A stretch of DNA of 64,000 nucleotides from Paragordius varius (taxonomy: Eukaryota; Nematomorpha). The stretch's first letter is position 1; the number at the start of each line of letters is the position of its first letter. The notes under the pieces were generated by a model. It did no database searches. It was not told the origin of the DNA and worked only from the letters and a program-made list of their open reading frames with translations. The DNA is taken from positions 5,332,001 to 5,396,000 of the forward strand of contig OZ176050.1 of assembly GCA_964247055.1 (NCBI GenBank), written 5' to 3'. The translations under genes were made by a program, and so were the position numbers. This document shows positions 24,841-36,529 of the stretch, in pieces.

Positions 24841-26480
24841 TAAAAATTAATGGTGTGGACAAGGATAGATAGATAAATTACTATTGTTAAGATAATTATG
24901 GACCTTCCGTTGTGACGGGGTTTTTTCTGGCTATCAATGCATTGAAGAATATTTTATTGAACCAATCACCGGCTTTTATGTTTTTAAATTGTAAATCTTG
25001 GCTAATGTTTTTCTCCGGTGTTATTGCTGCACAACCAACACTGTTTTTACATTTGAGTTAAAATCATTACATTTTATATCCAATCATCATGATCGTAATA
25101 GCCGAGTCTAAGGATCTTGAGGTATTTGAGATTTTAGAATAATATGATACAATCATCAGCAAAATTAATAAATTTATTAATGAATTTTCGCTCGAATTTT
25201 TATTATTAGATGTGGTCCCCGCCCAAATTTTTCTGCACTTTTAAAATTAGTTCTAAAATAATGCAGTTGAACGGTAAAATAATTAAATGCTAGATTATAC
25301 TAAAATTTTTAGAAAAGTTTGGTTGAACCGTACTTCATACTTGACGAATGATTGAAACGGTCATACACTTCAAGATAATATAAAACACCTTTTCTATAAT
25401 TTCGATGATATTGAGCATTTGTACCCCTCAGAACTTTGGAAAATTTGTTTGCTTTTAAATTTGAGTTAATTTTTTCAAAAAAAAATCTCATTTAACATAT
25501 AATATAATTTTTGGACGAACGCATACTTTAATTTAATCGTATTCAGCATCATCGAGCTCTATGGAAAAAGTATTTTATTTTCATCATGCCCCTCAACCAA
25601 ATTTTGCTATTAAATTTGTGAAAAAGATATGCATTTTTTAAAAAATATTTTTTTATATGAAAATTTAGCATATTTTTACATGGCTTACCGCACAACGGCA
25701 TTTTTTCGTTTGTTTTAAGAGAACTAGAAGAGGGGAAAATTTTGGAATTTTCGGAGCCGATATCTAAAAATTAAAAATATTGTTTTGCTTTTTATATAGA
25801 GTTTATGATTCATTTTAATGATATTTTTTGGAATAGAGCATTTAGCTTTCACCAAAAAAAATATTTAAAAAAATATGCGCAATTTTGCCATTTTCTGATA
25901 TGGAAAACCTAACAAAAGTGCAAATTACTTTCTAAAATCACTCGTAAGGTCTCAAAAAGACCATGATAATTCTGATACATTTCCACTACCTACCTTAATA
26001 TATATAATAGCGATAATGAAAAAGTACAGAAATATACCTATCTTGGTAATACCATTTCGTGAAAGAATATAAAGTTAATTACTTTTATGTTTGAAAAGGA
26101 GATGTTACAAATAGTCGAATTTTTTAGATTACAACTCAAATAAAATTCACATGTTTTATAAAGTATTTTTTATAAAACCTTCAAAGGTGGTAAAAAAATA
26201 ATAATATGATGCCTTTTATTTTGCAAAATTTTTGCCTAGAAAAATATTGATCGCTACAATGCTTTAATTTTTTATGGAAAAATCTATTGCTACAGTCGAG
26301 GTCGAGTTTTGTAATATTGTTAAAAATTTGTCCATGGATTGCAATTTTTATGTCTCTTTTTAAAATAATCGTTTGAATTAAAGGGACTACCGAGTATGAA
26401 TAATATACCTGGAAGATAATATATCTATTCAAATTAGTAAACCTATAATTTGATATACTATATATTTATGTATATAAAAT
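24841..26480. other. AT-rich spacer with a dispersed-repeat copy
   Basis: About 25480-26000 repeats the words of the block at 505-1500 (CAGCATCATCGA, GGAGCCGATATCTAAAAATTA, TAGCTTTCACC). At 25309-25491 (-) a 60-codon frame contains LRGTNAQYHRNYRKG; I do not recognise it, and it runs into the repeat. No supported gene is seen. Confidence 0.4.
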
Positions 26481-26851
26481 TTATTTTTGTTCTCTTTTCA
26501 TTCCGCCCAAACACTTAGGAGATTCAGTGAATTCAAAATTTTCCTGAGGACTTTTTGCGATTATAGAAAGTGCATGTACAGTATCTTGCAATTCTTCTGC
26601 TAAGATATCATTTATAATACGGTGTCTCTACGTATTAAATACGATCAAACCTTAATCAATGACAAATCGTTAAATTTTTCACTAATCACAACAATTTTGA
26701 AATGAGTATTTGAATCTAATTTTATATTACTTAAACTTTTTGGAATATTATGCATGTAACTTTCATTTATTACATCTAAATATTTGGGCTATATTAAGTA
26801 TATAAATACTTGTAACGCTTTTAAAATTTTTTGATAAATTTTATCTCGCAT
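26481..26851 (-). CDS. BOLA1: BolA family protein, BOLA1-like
   Basis: A small mitochondrial-type BolA protein; with the glutaredoxin GLRX5, BolA proteins take part in Fe-S cluster handling. Three exons in order on the minus strand: 26851-26810, 26788-26651 and 26627-26481, giving 108 aa. Family blocks in order: KALQPKYLDVINESYMHN, THFKIVVISEKF, RHRIINDILAEEL, TVHALSI and SPKCLGG near the C-terminus. The conserved His of ESYMHN and of VHAL are present. Both introns are extraordinarily short, 26789-26809 (21 bp) and 26628-26650 (23 bp), and removing them restores an unbroken BolA fold. The chosen ATG is the first in frame after an upstream stop. It gives a very short N-terminus with no obvious targeting peptide, so an upstream exon (possible acceptor CTTAG, about 26 nt before the ATG) may exist. 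Confidence 0.93.
26628..26650 (-). other. Ultra-short intron, 23 bp (BOLA1 intron 2)
   Basis: GTTTGA to TACGTAG, phase 0, between DLSLIK and RHRIIND, a junction that is continuous in BolA proteins. Its length is not a multiple of three. Confidence 0.9.
26789..26809 (-). other. Ultra-short intron, 21 bp (BOLA1 intron 1)
   Basis: GTATTT to AATATAG, phase 0, between KALQ and PKYLDV. Without its removal the BolA core would carry an in-frame stop. Confidence 0.88.
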
Positions 26852-27430
26852 ATAAAAACAGATGTTCGCACACACTAAGGCAAGGCATAGTAAGAAAAGC
26901 CTCGCATCTCATACTTCTATATGTAATATAGTAAGGTAAGTTTGTGGAAATATTGCCAAGCTTTTAGATAAAAAAATAGGATTGGAGTATCACAAATATT
27001 TCCTAAAAACGACTCATATTTGTTTTAGTTTGATTTTTTTAGCATATAATCATTATTTCGTATTTAAAAATTTTCAGCTGCAAATTTGGTCCAGTTGGTA
27101 GCTTTTTGAACAAATAAATTGTTGAAAAACTTAGTTTCTTACAAAAATTATGATAGTATTATTAATGATCCCCTAAAATCAAAATCAAAAATCTTAACGA
27201 TTACATAAAACCACTGAAGATTGCCACTTTAATATGTCAACAGTAATCAATAGATCAAACTGTTATTACTCTAATTGAAGAATAAAAATTAATATTTTTT
27301 GCCTCCAAACAAGATAATGTGGGATTTAATCAAATACCTATACAGAGTGGCCATTTAAGAATGAATAATGTAATAATAAAATTGAAATAAACAGCTACAA
27401 AGAAGGAATTATTCTATAACCAATTGGATT
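26852..27430. other. Spacer upstream of BOLA1
   Basis: Nothing supported beyond a possible 5' extension of BOLA1 close to 26880. The sequence is AT-rich without recognisable repeats. Confidence 0.3.
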
Positions 27431-28620
27431 TAAAAAATAATTATCAACAATACTTTCAAATGCGCCTCAGTCTGGATTACCACCTCTTACAACCAATTAT
27501 ACGACGTTTCTTAGGTAATACCTTCAAATGATAAATTCATAGGTGGGTTTAACTCCCACGTTGACAGTAATGGTCAAGACTAAATGAGAATATATGGTGA
27601 AACGCTTTTATTAGCCGTAACAAAGAAGGTGTTACACTATTAGAATACTGTTCATCTATTATTAGATTTACTGCAATACCCTCTTTACAACACCAGTAAA
27701 TAAATTAATAAATTCAAGAAATCAATATGGGAGATTACATTAACCTCTCCAAGATAGAAAATTCATCAAACGCCCCAAAGCTCATCCAGCTAAACAACAA
27801 ATCGTAGTAATTTAACAAATTTATACCTTATTGACCATAAACCCAAAATAAATTAGGAAAAGCATACCTACGTAATGGAGAACTTCTCACAACCTATAAA
27901 TATACAGCGCTTAGCCCTAACCACCATCTGAACAGGATGATCTTTAGAACACTCCCAAATAAAACAAAATTTTTGTGGCAGAAAGGAAAAAGGTAAAATT
28001 CAAATTCGGTGGTGGTCACAATCTATGAAACATCTGGCTTAAACGTCAAAACTACAAAATATGGTAACAAACAAAAGATAAAAGAGACCTGGATATCAGA
28101 TTAAATAAAAATTGATAACAAGCCATCAATATTTCAGCTAACAAAACAGCTTTGAATTTGGCTTAAAACTTTATTAGGTTATAAATATTCTCAAGATTTT
28201 TCGAACGATAAATTTAATTAACTATAATATAAAAAACATTAAACAAGATGGCTACATCAAAGAGAAACATGAACACCTAGTAACTGCATGGACAGACGTA
28301 AGCAATGTTTGGACCTCATATTACCGAGAGGAATTTACAGAATTACAAGATTTTGAGACAATGGACCACAACAACAATTGGTCCCCGGTCATTGATAACA
28401 TACGATCTAAGAGATCCTTTAACCAAGCTGGAAAAAATAAAGCACTGGTTCATCAGCTACGACATGATCAAAGCTGTAACCCAATTTATTCCACATCAAT
28501 ATATTGAATCTCATCTTGTCAACAAATCGCTCTAAAAATTGGTCAATAGCACCATAATATTTATTTGTAAAAACAAGGGAGACATGCTCGATTATGCTCC
28601 CCCAGACCGCTCAAGTTGTG
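27430..28620 (+). mobile_element. Degraded non-LTR retrotransposon (LINE) remnant
   Basis: At about 27540-27640 a plus-strand frame reads GGFNSHVDSNGQD, close to the GDFNAHVG block of APE-type LINE endonucleases, followed by a KKVLHY..NTVH stretch matching the next conserved block with stops between. At about 28290-28480, VWTSYYREEFTELQ resembles the linker that precedes the reverse transcriptase in RTE/CR1-like elements. There are many stops and the element is old. The 76-codon frame at 28305-28535 belongs to it or to a shifted frame, not to a host gene. Confidence 0.6.
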
Positions 28621-28945
28621 GGACATTCATTAAAAAATTTTGAATCTATGAAATTGAGATTAATCACTATTATAAAATCTTTTTATGCATAAAAACCAAG
28701 AAGCCGCACATTCGATGTAGTTTTTATTGTAATAAGATTGCAGAACTATATAGCCAAAAATAAAAAATTGCATCACATTTGCACAAATCTACAAGTACCC
28801 AGAAATTTTAAAATTTACACTACGATACATCAACGTAGATGAATGTATAATCAAAGTATTACAATGGTGTACATTAAAATAAACTGCTCAAATAAACATG
28901 GCACAGCAGATCCAAACAAGTTTTGGCTTCATCAAGGATCTATCT

Positions 28946-29571
28946 CAGTGATAATCAAACCGCGGCCCTATAAGTGCTTTTTTGTGGCCCTGAATTTTTT
29001 ATTTGATTACTTATTTACAGTATTAGCATTTGCATATTATATTCCATTTGCACCCTGGGAGTGTCCTTAAACTCTTCAAATTGATCTTTAAAATTTTTAA
29101 ATTATTTAACCATAGTTTCTGCATGTATTTTTATTGTTGTTTTGAACCTAATTTTCTTTATTTATCATATTTATTCATTTAAAAATAAATTTTTTTTATT
29201 CAAATACCACTTTTTTTGTTTCAAAATTTTTTTTCAATTTAACAAAATTATTACTTTATAAATATTTCAACAAAAAATTGTGATTAATAACCCAGATTAC
29301 ATATTTAATTTTACGTGTTAAAATTCTATTAATGATTAAAAATGATGTGATTTAAAAGTTTATGTTAAATGAAGAAAAAAGGTTAAAAATGATAAAATAG
29401 ATGAATGATACATAATTTGATTGATAAAAGTTAACGAAACAAAAATGTTAAAGGACCAACGGTTACTTTTGAAGTGCAAATGGTATAGTTATGTAATAAT
29501 TCTCGGTATTATATGGTGCACGGCCCTTGAAAGAAAAATTCGGCCCTTCAATTTTTTGGTGAGTACCGCAG
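28946..29571. mobile_element. hAT derivative, 626 bp, perfect 8-bp duplication
   Basis: Flanked by identical ATCTATCT at 28938-28945 and 29572-29579. The left end is CAGTGATAATCAAACCGCGG; the right end, read inward, is CTGCGGTACTCACC, matching the CAGCGGTACTCACC end of the larger hAT at 40589-43545. Subterminal GGCCC words are present on both sides. Its interior (about 29040-29490) is clearly related to the loop of the fold-back element at 22.5-24.0 kb, including GTCAAAGGACCAAC-like and GAAGTGCAAAT words. Confidence 0.85.
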
Positions 29572-29759
29572 ATCTATCTCGTTTTAATAATGTATGTGCA
29601 TCAAAAAATATAAAAACAAAGCCACCTTAAAACTTATCTAAATAGACGACATCGTGCTCACAGAAAAATCAATGAAGGTATAAAACAATACATGAAAATT
29701 ACACCTAGAAAATAATTCTAGTGAAAATTGTAATTAATACATAACTTAAATTTGATGAC

Positions 29760-29948
29760 AAACAACCCTTTTAATCAATATAGAGGTACAAATGTTCAGC
29801 ATCATCGAATTATCTAGAAAAGTGTTTTTATAAGGTAGTTTTATACCGTATGCTTCAAAATACCATAAAATACGCTAACATAATTTTGTAAAAATATAAA
29901 TTACAAAGTATGCATTTTTCAAATATTTTTTTATATGTTTTAATCTAG

Positions 29949-29987
<39 letters not shown>

Positions 29988-30230
29988 AAAAATTCTTATC
30001 ACGATACATGCGTTTATTTTATATACCAGACCAATTTTGAAGGGTGAAAAAAATTTGATATATGCGGACTCCAAATCTATAAATCAAAATTTTATTAAAA
30101 TGTTGTTTATTTATATTAGTACATGATATATTTTTATAATATTTTTGGATTGAAGCATTTAGCTTTATCCAAAAAAATTCTCTCCAATATAATGTGTTCA
30201 AAAGTTGTCAGAATCCCTCGTATGCTTCAA
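29760..30230. repeat. Dispersed AT-rich repeat, copy 3
   Basis: GTTCAGCATCATCGAATTAT and the following AAAAGTGTTTTTATAA stretch repeat the block at 505-1500. An (AT)n tract at 29949-29987 interrupts it. GCATTTAGCTTTATCC near 30152 is shared with the copy near 25840. Confidence 0.5.
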
Positions 30231-30880
30231 AACTAAATACGCTATGATCCATTTATTAATCAGAGTATATATTTTTATTAGGATTTTATTGCACCCCCGA
30301 TTTTTACACTATGTATTAGCTGTGGTATCAGTATTAGGGGTGAAACCAGGTCAATCTAACTTGATAGTTTCAGTCTGTAAACTCGTCAATCCCCTTCACA
30401 TCAAAAGCCTTCATGGGTCATTGATAAAAAAGCTTAATTTTTTCATCATTATCTTAAAAATTATAATATCCTTTTAACATTATTTCTTTATGATTTATTA
30501 TGAATAAAATTTTAGTAAAATTTCATATTAATGATTATGTTAAAATATTATTCTAAATTACAAAAATATAATAAGGTTTCGTTTTTGTATAAATATTATT
30601 AAAAAACAGTTTTTGGGAAAAGATTGCTTATGTAAGCATATGGTAGTGATAAAGAAAATAAAACTCTTTTCCCCTATTTAACTTTTATATTTTATGGACA
30701 ACTTTACTTTACGATATACTGAAGTAAATATTTTTATTTTGCAAAGGATAAGATCCGTTTTTTAGTTCAAGTGTAACTGGTATATTATCATTATCAGTTC
30801 TCTTATATTTATTTGGTGATCCATACCTGTCGAGCAAACCGTATATCGTGCATATGATACCGATTACTTAAAGGTGCACC
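30231..30880. other. Spacer upstream of mS31
   Basis: A 90-codon open frame at 30205-30477 has no recognisable domain and looks like repeat-derived sequence. The 60 bp before 30881 hold no clear promoter motif. Confidence 0.3.
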
Positions 30881-32923
30881 ATGCTTAAGAAATTAATAGG
30901 AAAAATTACTTTTGCTTCAACTTTATCTAATAAATCGCCTATCGATGGAATTGATTCTGTTTTAAAGTTAATAAAACATCCCAAAGATAAAGTAATTATT
31001 AAGAAAGATTTGATAGATAAAAATAATGAAATAAACTCTGTTTCTCAAATAAAGTATTTTATATAAATAATTTAGAAATATAATTGAAGGGTTTAAATAT
31101 GATCGGAAGAAAGCAATTAAGAAGGAACCTATATCAGAAAACATACTAACTGAATCTGGTCAAAAGCATACAAAGTATGTATTGAACAAGTTTTACAATA
31201 TTTCGAACTTATTCGAAGAAGAGGATCCCATCAAAACAAAGTTATCATTGCAATATATTACAGCCATATGAGACAAAAAATTGACCTATTCGGGGCTAAA
31301 CCTCTAAATATATTTCTTAAGATGAGTGGCGAACGTAAAGCAGAAGATAGTGACATATATAATGTTTGGGATGAATTGCATCAAAAAGAATTAAAAAATA
31401 ATATTAGACAAGAACCCATAAATGCCTACGAAGAAACAATGCGAAAAACCGAAGAAGGTAGTCTTTGGAAATTTCCTATTGACAATGAAATTGGTAATAT
31501 TTTAGCTTTTATTCTGATAGTTTTTTTTTATAAAAAAATAAAAAAAATACTCAGTGATTTTTTGATTAACTCAACTTTATCTGGTTGTGAATCGGTAATT
31601 TCAGATAACTTTAGGTTATTAAATTCGCTTCTCTTTACAATTTCGTGAAAAGCATTTAGATAGTTTTTGGGTTAAAAAATAATATATATATATATATATT
31701 TCAATAAATTTCTCAATATTTTGGATGTTTCTTAGACAACTTTTAAAATATTTCTATTAATCTATCCCTTTAAAACATGATTAGCTAATGATCATTATAT
31801 TTCGCAAAAGTATACCTTTATATACATTTTTTTGAAACATCTTGGGTATGCTTCATATTACCATATTTTGGGTTTAATAAAATTTATACTGGCTAGCATA
31901 ATTCGTCAAATGACAAATGCATAAATTAAACACCTCTTATATCATATTAAACATCTCGCAATGAGTAGGGATGGAAAAAATATAAATTTTACTTAAATAC
32001 TGTTTCCTAAATCATTGTTTGCCAACAATGGGATTTTAAAAATTTACTAGAATTTTGTAGTACTCAATAGTAAGAGATTATGATAATGAATGAAATGATA
32101 ATGCGGTTAACAGGTTAGAAAAAAATTTAATATTTCCTATAAGCCAAAATTAAAAATTGCATTTTTGTACCACATTCAAATAAACTCAGATACAAAAATT
32201 TAAAACACGTCAACGAAATCTTATTGCTCAATAAGAATGATACTAAATGCGAGGCACTTACATTAGCTCAAATGTCGCACTTTGAAATCTATTATTGTTT
32301 TTATGCGGTAAAGGATTTTAATTTTTTAAATAATTATCATTTATTTACTATTTTACAGCTTACCCAATATATCGCTTTATAAAATGGTTTAATTCTTATA
32401 TAATTTTTTTTGATTATCTGTATTGAAGTGGGAGCAGCGTATATTTTTTACAAACTTAAGATGCTAAAAATTAAAGCATTTACCGCATAACAAGTTTGAT
32501 TCAAATTTAACGCCTCAAGGTATCGCTTAAAATTGTAAAATCTTTATGTATAATATTTTGCTTTTAGGTATATCATTATGGGATATATGTAAATAATCGT
32601 TGACGCATTTTTTTCTATTGTATTTAATTTTATTTGACAATTATGTAAAAGAAAGATAAAAACCTTATTAGCCTGTGCATTTTTCATATTGATATTCATT
32701 TTTATAAAGGTTTTAGCTACCAAATGATATATAATTTATAAACAACTTTTTTGGTGGGCATCGCGTGTATTTTAAAATTATTTTTCAGTTTTTTGAATAT
32801 CGTGACACACTATAATTACGTAATTTATTATTGAAAATCCAATGTAAGTAACAGTATTATATATTTATTCCAGCTAATATATTTTTTGGCTATATGATGC
32901 TGAGATGTATTTTTTGAATTACA

Positions 32924-32995
<72 letters not shown>

Positions 32996-34225
32996 ATATA
33001 TTATTACACTAGATAACAAATTTTGACTTTTTTTAACTGCCATACTTGTAAATTTAAAATTTATTTCATTAAAGCACCTAAATACTATATCTAAAAAAAT
33101 TGGTTTAACCCGTTAATTTTTTTTAATTAGAGTTTATCGATAATTTTTGGCCCCGATTTAACATTTAACTTTAAATTTTTAAAATTAAAAGTTTATAGAG
33201 CCATGTGGAAAAACTGTATCTTTCGAATGGTAGTTAGTCATTTAAATCAATCTTATTAAATGTTATTTGGGTTTGTATGGTCAAAATTTCCGACCCTTAA
33301 ATAAGTCAAAATTTTTTACAGACAAACCAAAAAAAATCCTATATATTATTTTAATATCATTATTAGGGTTACATTATTGAAAAAATTTTTTTAGAAAATA
33401 ATTTTGGATCAAAATTATTATTATCAAAATTATTTTACTAGTGGATACTAAAAGTATAATAACTGTAAATTTATTGCATTGTTAAAAAAATAAAAAAATA
33501 CCTTAAACCTTGTCTTTAGTCTTTGTTTCGAAATTATAAGCTTCATAAAGGAATTTATATTGATTAGATGGTAATTTTTTAGAAAACAAAAAACTTAAAA
33601 ATAGTAGTTTTAAATGGCATAAAATAAATAAGTGTTTTAATAAAAAAAACTTTCCTGTGTTGTCTTTTTTGGTTCATTGCCATCTAGACAAAATTTGAGC
33701 TATTTTCCATTAGTTTTCAAAATATATTAATTAAGAAAAACGCTATCGCTTCGGTTTCTCGCTTACTATGTCCAATATTAACTATCGATGTAAAACTTAT
33801 TAGTTTGCATTTTATAGAGTTTTAATTACTCTTTCAAATATATTTTAAAGGGCATTTGTTGTATACTTTCAAAGAAAAACATTTTTTATTAAAATTTTGA
33901 TAAAGAGGGCACATAATTAAATAAAATAAAATTATACAAATTTCTAAGTTGGAATTATAATTTTTATTTCACTACTGTTAAAATGATAGTAAATATCATA
34001 AAATGCAAAAAACTCGAGTGGCAGAAATACTCTTTTTGTGCAGAAACGCCTTATATTAAGTATTTGCAAACAATTATTGGCTATCATGAAATGCAAAAAG
34101 TTTGTACGTAAAAAACTAAAATTCTTTATAGCATATTATTAAACATGCAAAACGGCTATTTTGCCGCTAAAACCCCTGTTTCATTTCAAAGTTTCCAATT
34201 TTATCATTAATGTTTTTTGAGGGAT

Positions 34226-34270
<45 letters not shown>

Positions 34271-35018
34271 TTTATTTAAATAGTTTTTTAATGTGTTAAA
34301 TTATCAAGTATATTTTATGTAAAATGGTTTGCTATCAACGAATACAGCAGTTTTTTAATTAACATTAAATATAATTAATATCAAAGCAGAAAAATAAACA
34401 CTCCTTTTTTATAGTTATAGTTATAATGTTATAAATGGGTTATCTCACAAAAGAGTACGTACAAAACAACGCTTCCCGTATAGAACTATATGAAAGCGTA
34501 ATAATTTATTATTAATTGAATGTAAATATTTTTTTACAAAACTTTTCAGATGTGGGGGAAGAAAAAAATGTTTCATTTCAAGATCATGTTTTTATTCACG
34601 ATTATTTCCTTGAACATTTACAGCATTTGAATTCGAATCACATTATGCATTTACCAAACCTTAAACATTTTATGGAGCTTGTTTGTGTTGGCCTTGGGCG
34701 CAATCCGCACTATACTGTTCAAGAAAAGCGTCAGATAGTTTTATGGTCTGACATATTTTGTTAAAATTGTTTAAGCCAGTACTTATATATTTTTGGTAAT
34801 ATGGACCATTATAATCTTTATTAAGCATTAAAAACAAAGTTTTGTTTTAACAACAATTTAATCCTATATATCAGAAGTATCACAATCTTTAGTTTAAAAT
34901 GTATTTACATTTATACTTATTACTTAGGTATGTCCAATACTTTGAATCAAAAAAAGATATTATTCAAGCATCCCTTGATATTCAAGAGAGTGATACTCAA
35001 CAAAGCGCAGTCATTTAA
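30881..35018 (+). CDS. MRPS31: Mitochondrial ribosomal protein mS31 (MRPS31)
   Basis: A metazoan-type protein of the mitochondrial small ribosomal subunit. Exons 30881-31053, 31076-31240, 31264-31493, 34550-34745 and 34928-35018 join in phase to 284 aa; human MRPS31 is longer, mainly in its N-terminal part. Conserved C-terminal blocks are LWKFPIDNE, FQDHVFIHDYFLEHL, LKHFMELVCVGLGRNPH and YFESKKDIIQAS. The middle has QKIDLFGAKPLNIF. Introns 1 and 2 are only 22 and 23 bp; intron 3 is 3056 bp and full of AT-rich repeats. The N-terminal third is poorly conserved in the family, so exon 1 is supported by frame and splice logic rather than similarity. The gene ends 98 bp from the stop of the convergent GPCR gene. 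Confidence 0.93.
31054..31075 (+). other. Ultra-short intron, 22 bp (mS31 intron 1)
   Basis: GTATTT to ATTTAG, phase 2. Reading through meets a TAA inside the intron; removal keeps the frame open for a further 55 codons. Confidence 0.75.
31241..31263 (+). other. Ultra-short intron, 23 bp (mS31 intron 2)
   Basis: GTTATC to ATTACAG, phase 2. Reading through meets a TGA at 31269; removal joins the frame leading into QKIDLFGAKPLNIF. Confidence 0.82.
31494..34549. other. mS31 intron 3, repeat-filled
   Basis: A 3056-bp intron. It holds (AT)n tracts at 32923-33003 and 34230-34269, short poly(A)/poly(T) runs and otherwise unrecognised AT-rich DNA. Near 32140-32290 a block starting GCCAAAATTAAAAATTGCAT resembles one near 28755, suggesting another dispersed element. 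No nested gene is seen. Confidence 0.6.
32923..33003. repeat. (AT)n microsatellite, about 80 bp
   Basis: A long alternating TA tract with two TTTATA interruptions. It accounts for the spurious tyrosine/isoleucine-rich open frame on the minus strand at 32828-33043. Confidence 0.9.
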
Positions 35019-35116
35019 TTATATTTATTCATAATTTTACCGATACATATGTCGATATAATGTTTATATTTGGAATATCATACAACAATAATAATTTTAT
35101 AGATTGTGTTTATTAA

Positions 35117-36529
35117 TCACTTTTTAAACCATTTAACACACATTTTTATTGCATTACGACGTAGGATAGAATTACCGAAAAATATGAAATATGGAAATAT
35201 ATAAAACTTAAGAAAAATCAAAAGCACAGTTATAGTGCGCAAAAAAAAGCTTCGTGGTTCTTTGTCTTTGAGAGCACCAGTTAACCAAGCCCCCCTTGCT
35301 AATGTGATGATAGCCCATGGTAAGGTGGTGAACAACATTATAACACTTATCAAATTGGTAATGAAGGTTAAATTTTGATTTCTTTCACGTATGATTCCAG
35401 CTTTATCTTCTGAATACGTTTTTAAGTTTTTCAGAGTATAATCATGTTTCATTGATTTATTTGATGTGTGCCCATCTGTGATGGACAGAGCATTTTGTTG
35501 ATGTTTTTTGTCAATATTTTCTGGCTCTGAATGAATATTCGGTTTTATGTCCGTCTGTAACGTGGTTGGCCTCTTATTGTTTATTAAACCGAAAATTCCT
35601 GATGATTTTGATGTACGACTAGGTGTAACGCTTGCTGATAAGGCCTGATGGATTTTATTGCGTTTTCGTAAAAATATTTTTCCACAAACCAAATTTATAA
35701 TAATGATTATACATGGCAAAAGATATACAATGAAGATGTGAGCGGGATCAAAAAAGTTTCGACTAAATTTTATGAGTTGACGGTTAATTTTATCAGTATA
35801 GTTGATTGGTGATAACTTTACAAATATGATTGGTGTGTGGTTTTCGAAAATTCCATTTTGTTCAATTTTACAAAAGTATCTCCAAACCTGATTCAAATTA
35901 AAAAAGAACCAAAACGGTATATTTATTGAACAAGCGAATACGATGATGATTAGCAAGATTGTAAAAAGGAAAGAATCCTTACTATATTTCGTACGATAAA
36001 AAATCGGTAATTTTATTGCAAAAACTGTATCGAACGATAAAAAAACTACCAAATAATTTAGGATAGTTATAAGTATTTGATCTATGGCCCATTGTATTTT
36101 TACCATCCATGATATTACTAATATGCCAATTTGCTTATTGACATTCAACAAGTTACAATCTTGTTTAACATTATATTTAAGGATGAAAAAAAAGTAGTAC
36201 ATTGGCCAAAATAGCATTAAACAACAAATAATTAAACATGTCATAGTTATGGATTTCAAAAAGAAACGGATTTGTATTTTGTATTGTACAGGTTTTCCAC
36301 AATCTCCCGATCTACTTCCAAGCGCCCAAAATAAAACAAAATTTCCTAGAATACCTAATGGGGCAAAAACAAGTATAATTATACTTGCTGTATGATATTC
36401 GTTAAGTTTTGAAGAAGCTAATGTATCAGTATATGCTGTAAAAGATGACATTAGGTTTTGATAAAATAAAATTATAACTACAAAAAATAATTGTTTCCTA
36501 CCACATAACAACTTTGAAAAAATTGGCAT
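35117..36529 (-). CDS. Rhodopsin-like GPCR, probably peptide receptor
   Basis: A single-exon, 470-residue seven-helix receptor. Helices by hydropathy: TM1 48-70 (with GILGN), TM2 92-117, TM3 136-168, TM4 186-210, TM5 260-284, TM6 386-410 (LPW) and TM7 428-452 (FPYFIFFGN). Residues 13-30 could be a signal peptide. Cys125 and Cys220 are placed for the usual TM3-ECL2 disulfide. The third intracellular loop is about 100 residues, rich in Ser, Thr and Lys. The usual DRY at the end of TM3 reads DTV within FDTVFAIKLP, so the conserved Arg is lost, and NPxxY in TM7 is not recognisable. The layout resembles invertebrate FMRFamide-type receptors, but no ligand can be inferred. ATG at 36529 is the first Met of the frame. 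Confidence 0.88.
   Translation of the reverse strand: MPIFSKLLCGRKQLFFVVIILFYQNLMSSFTAYTDTLASSKLNEYHTASIIILVFAPLGILGNFVLFWALGSRSGDCGKPVQYKIQIRFFLKSITMTCLIICCLMLFWPMYYFFFILKYNVKQDCNLLNVNKQIGILVISWMVKIQWAIDQILITILNYLVVFLSFDTVFAIKLPIFYRTKYSKDSFLFTILLIIIVFACSINIPFWFFFNLNQVWRYFCKIEQNGIFENHTPIIFVKLSPINYTDKINRQLIKFSRNFFDPAHIFIVYLLPCIIIIINLVCGKIFLRKRNKIHQALSASVTPSRTSKSSGIFGLINNKRPTTLQTDIKPNIHSEPENIDKKHQQNALSITDGHTSNKSMKHDYTLKNLKTYSEDKAGIIRERNQNLTFITNLISVIMLFTTLPWAIITLARGAWLTGALKDKEPRSFFLRTITVLLIFLKFYIFPYFIFFGNSILRRNAIKMCVKWFKK

Noticed and set aside
25309-25491. 60-codon minus-strand frame with LRGTNAQYHRNYRKG
   Set aside because: Coding-like in part, but it runs into a dispersed repeat, has no splice partners and no recognised family.
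30205-30477. 90-codon frame as a membrane protein
   Set aside because: No domain or splice context, and it overlaps a dispersed repeat boundary.
32828-33043. Tyr/Ile-rich minus-strand frame
   Set aside because: It is a translation of an (AT)n microsatellite.
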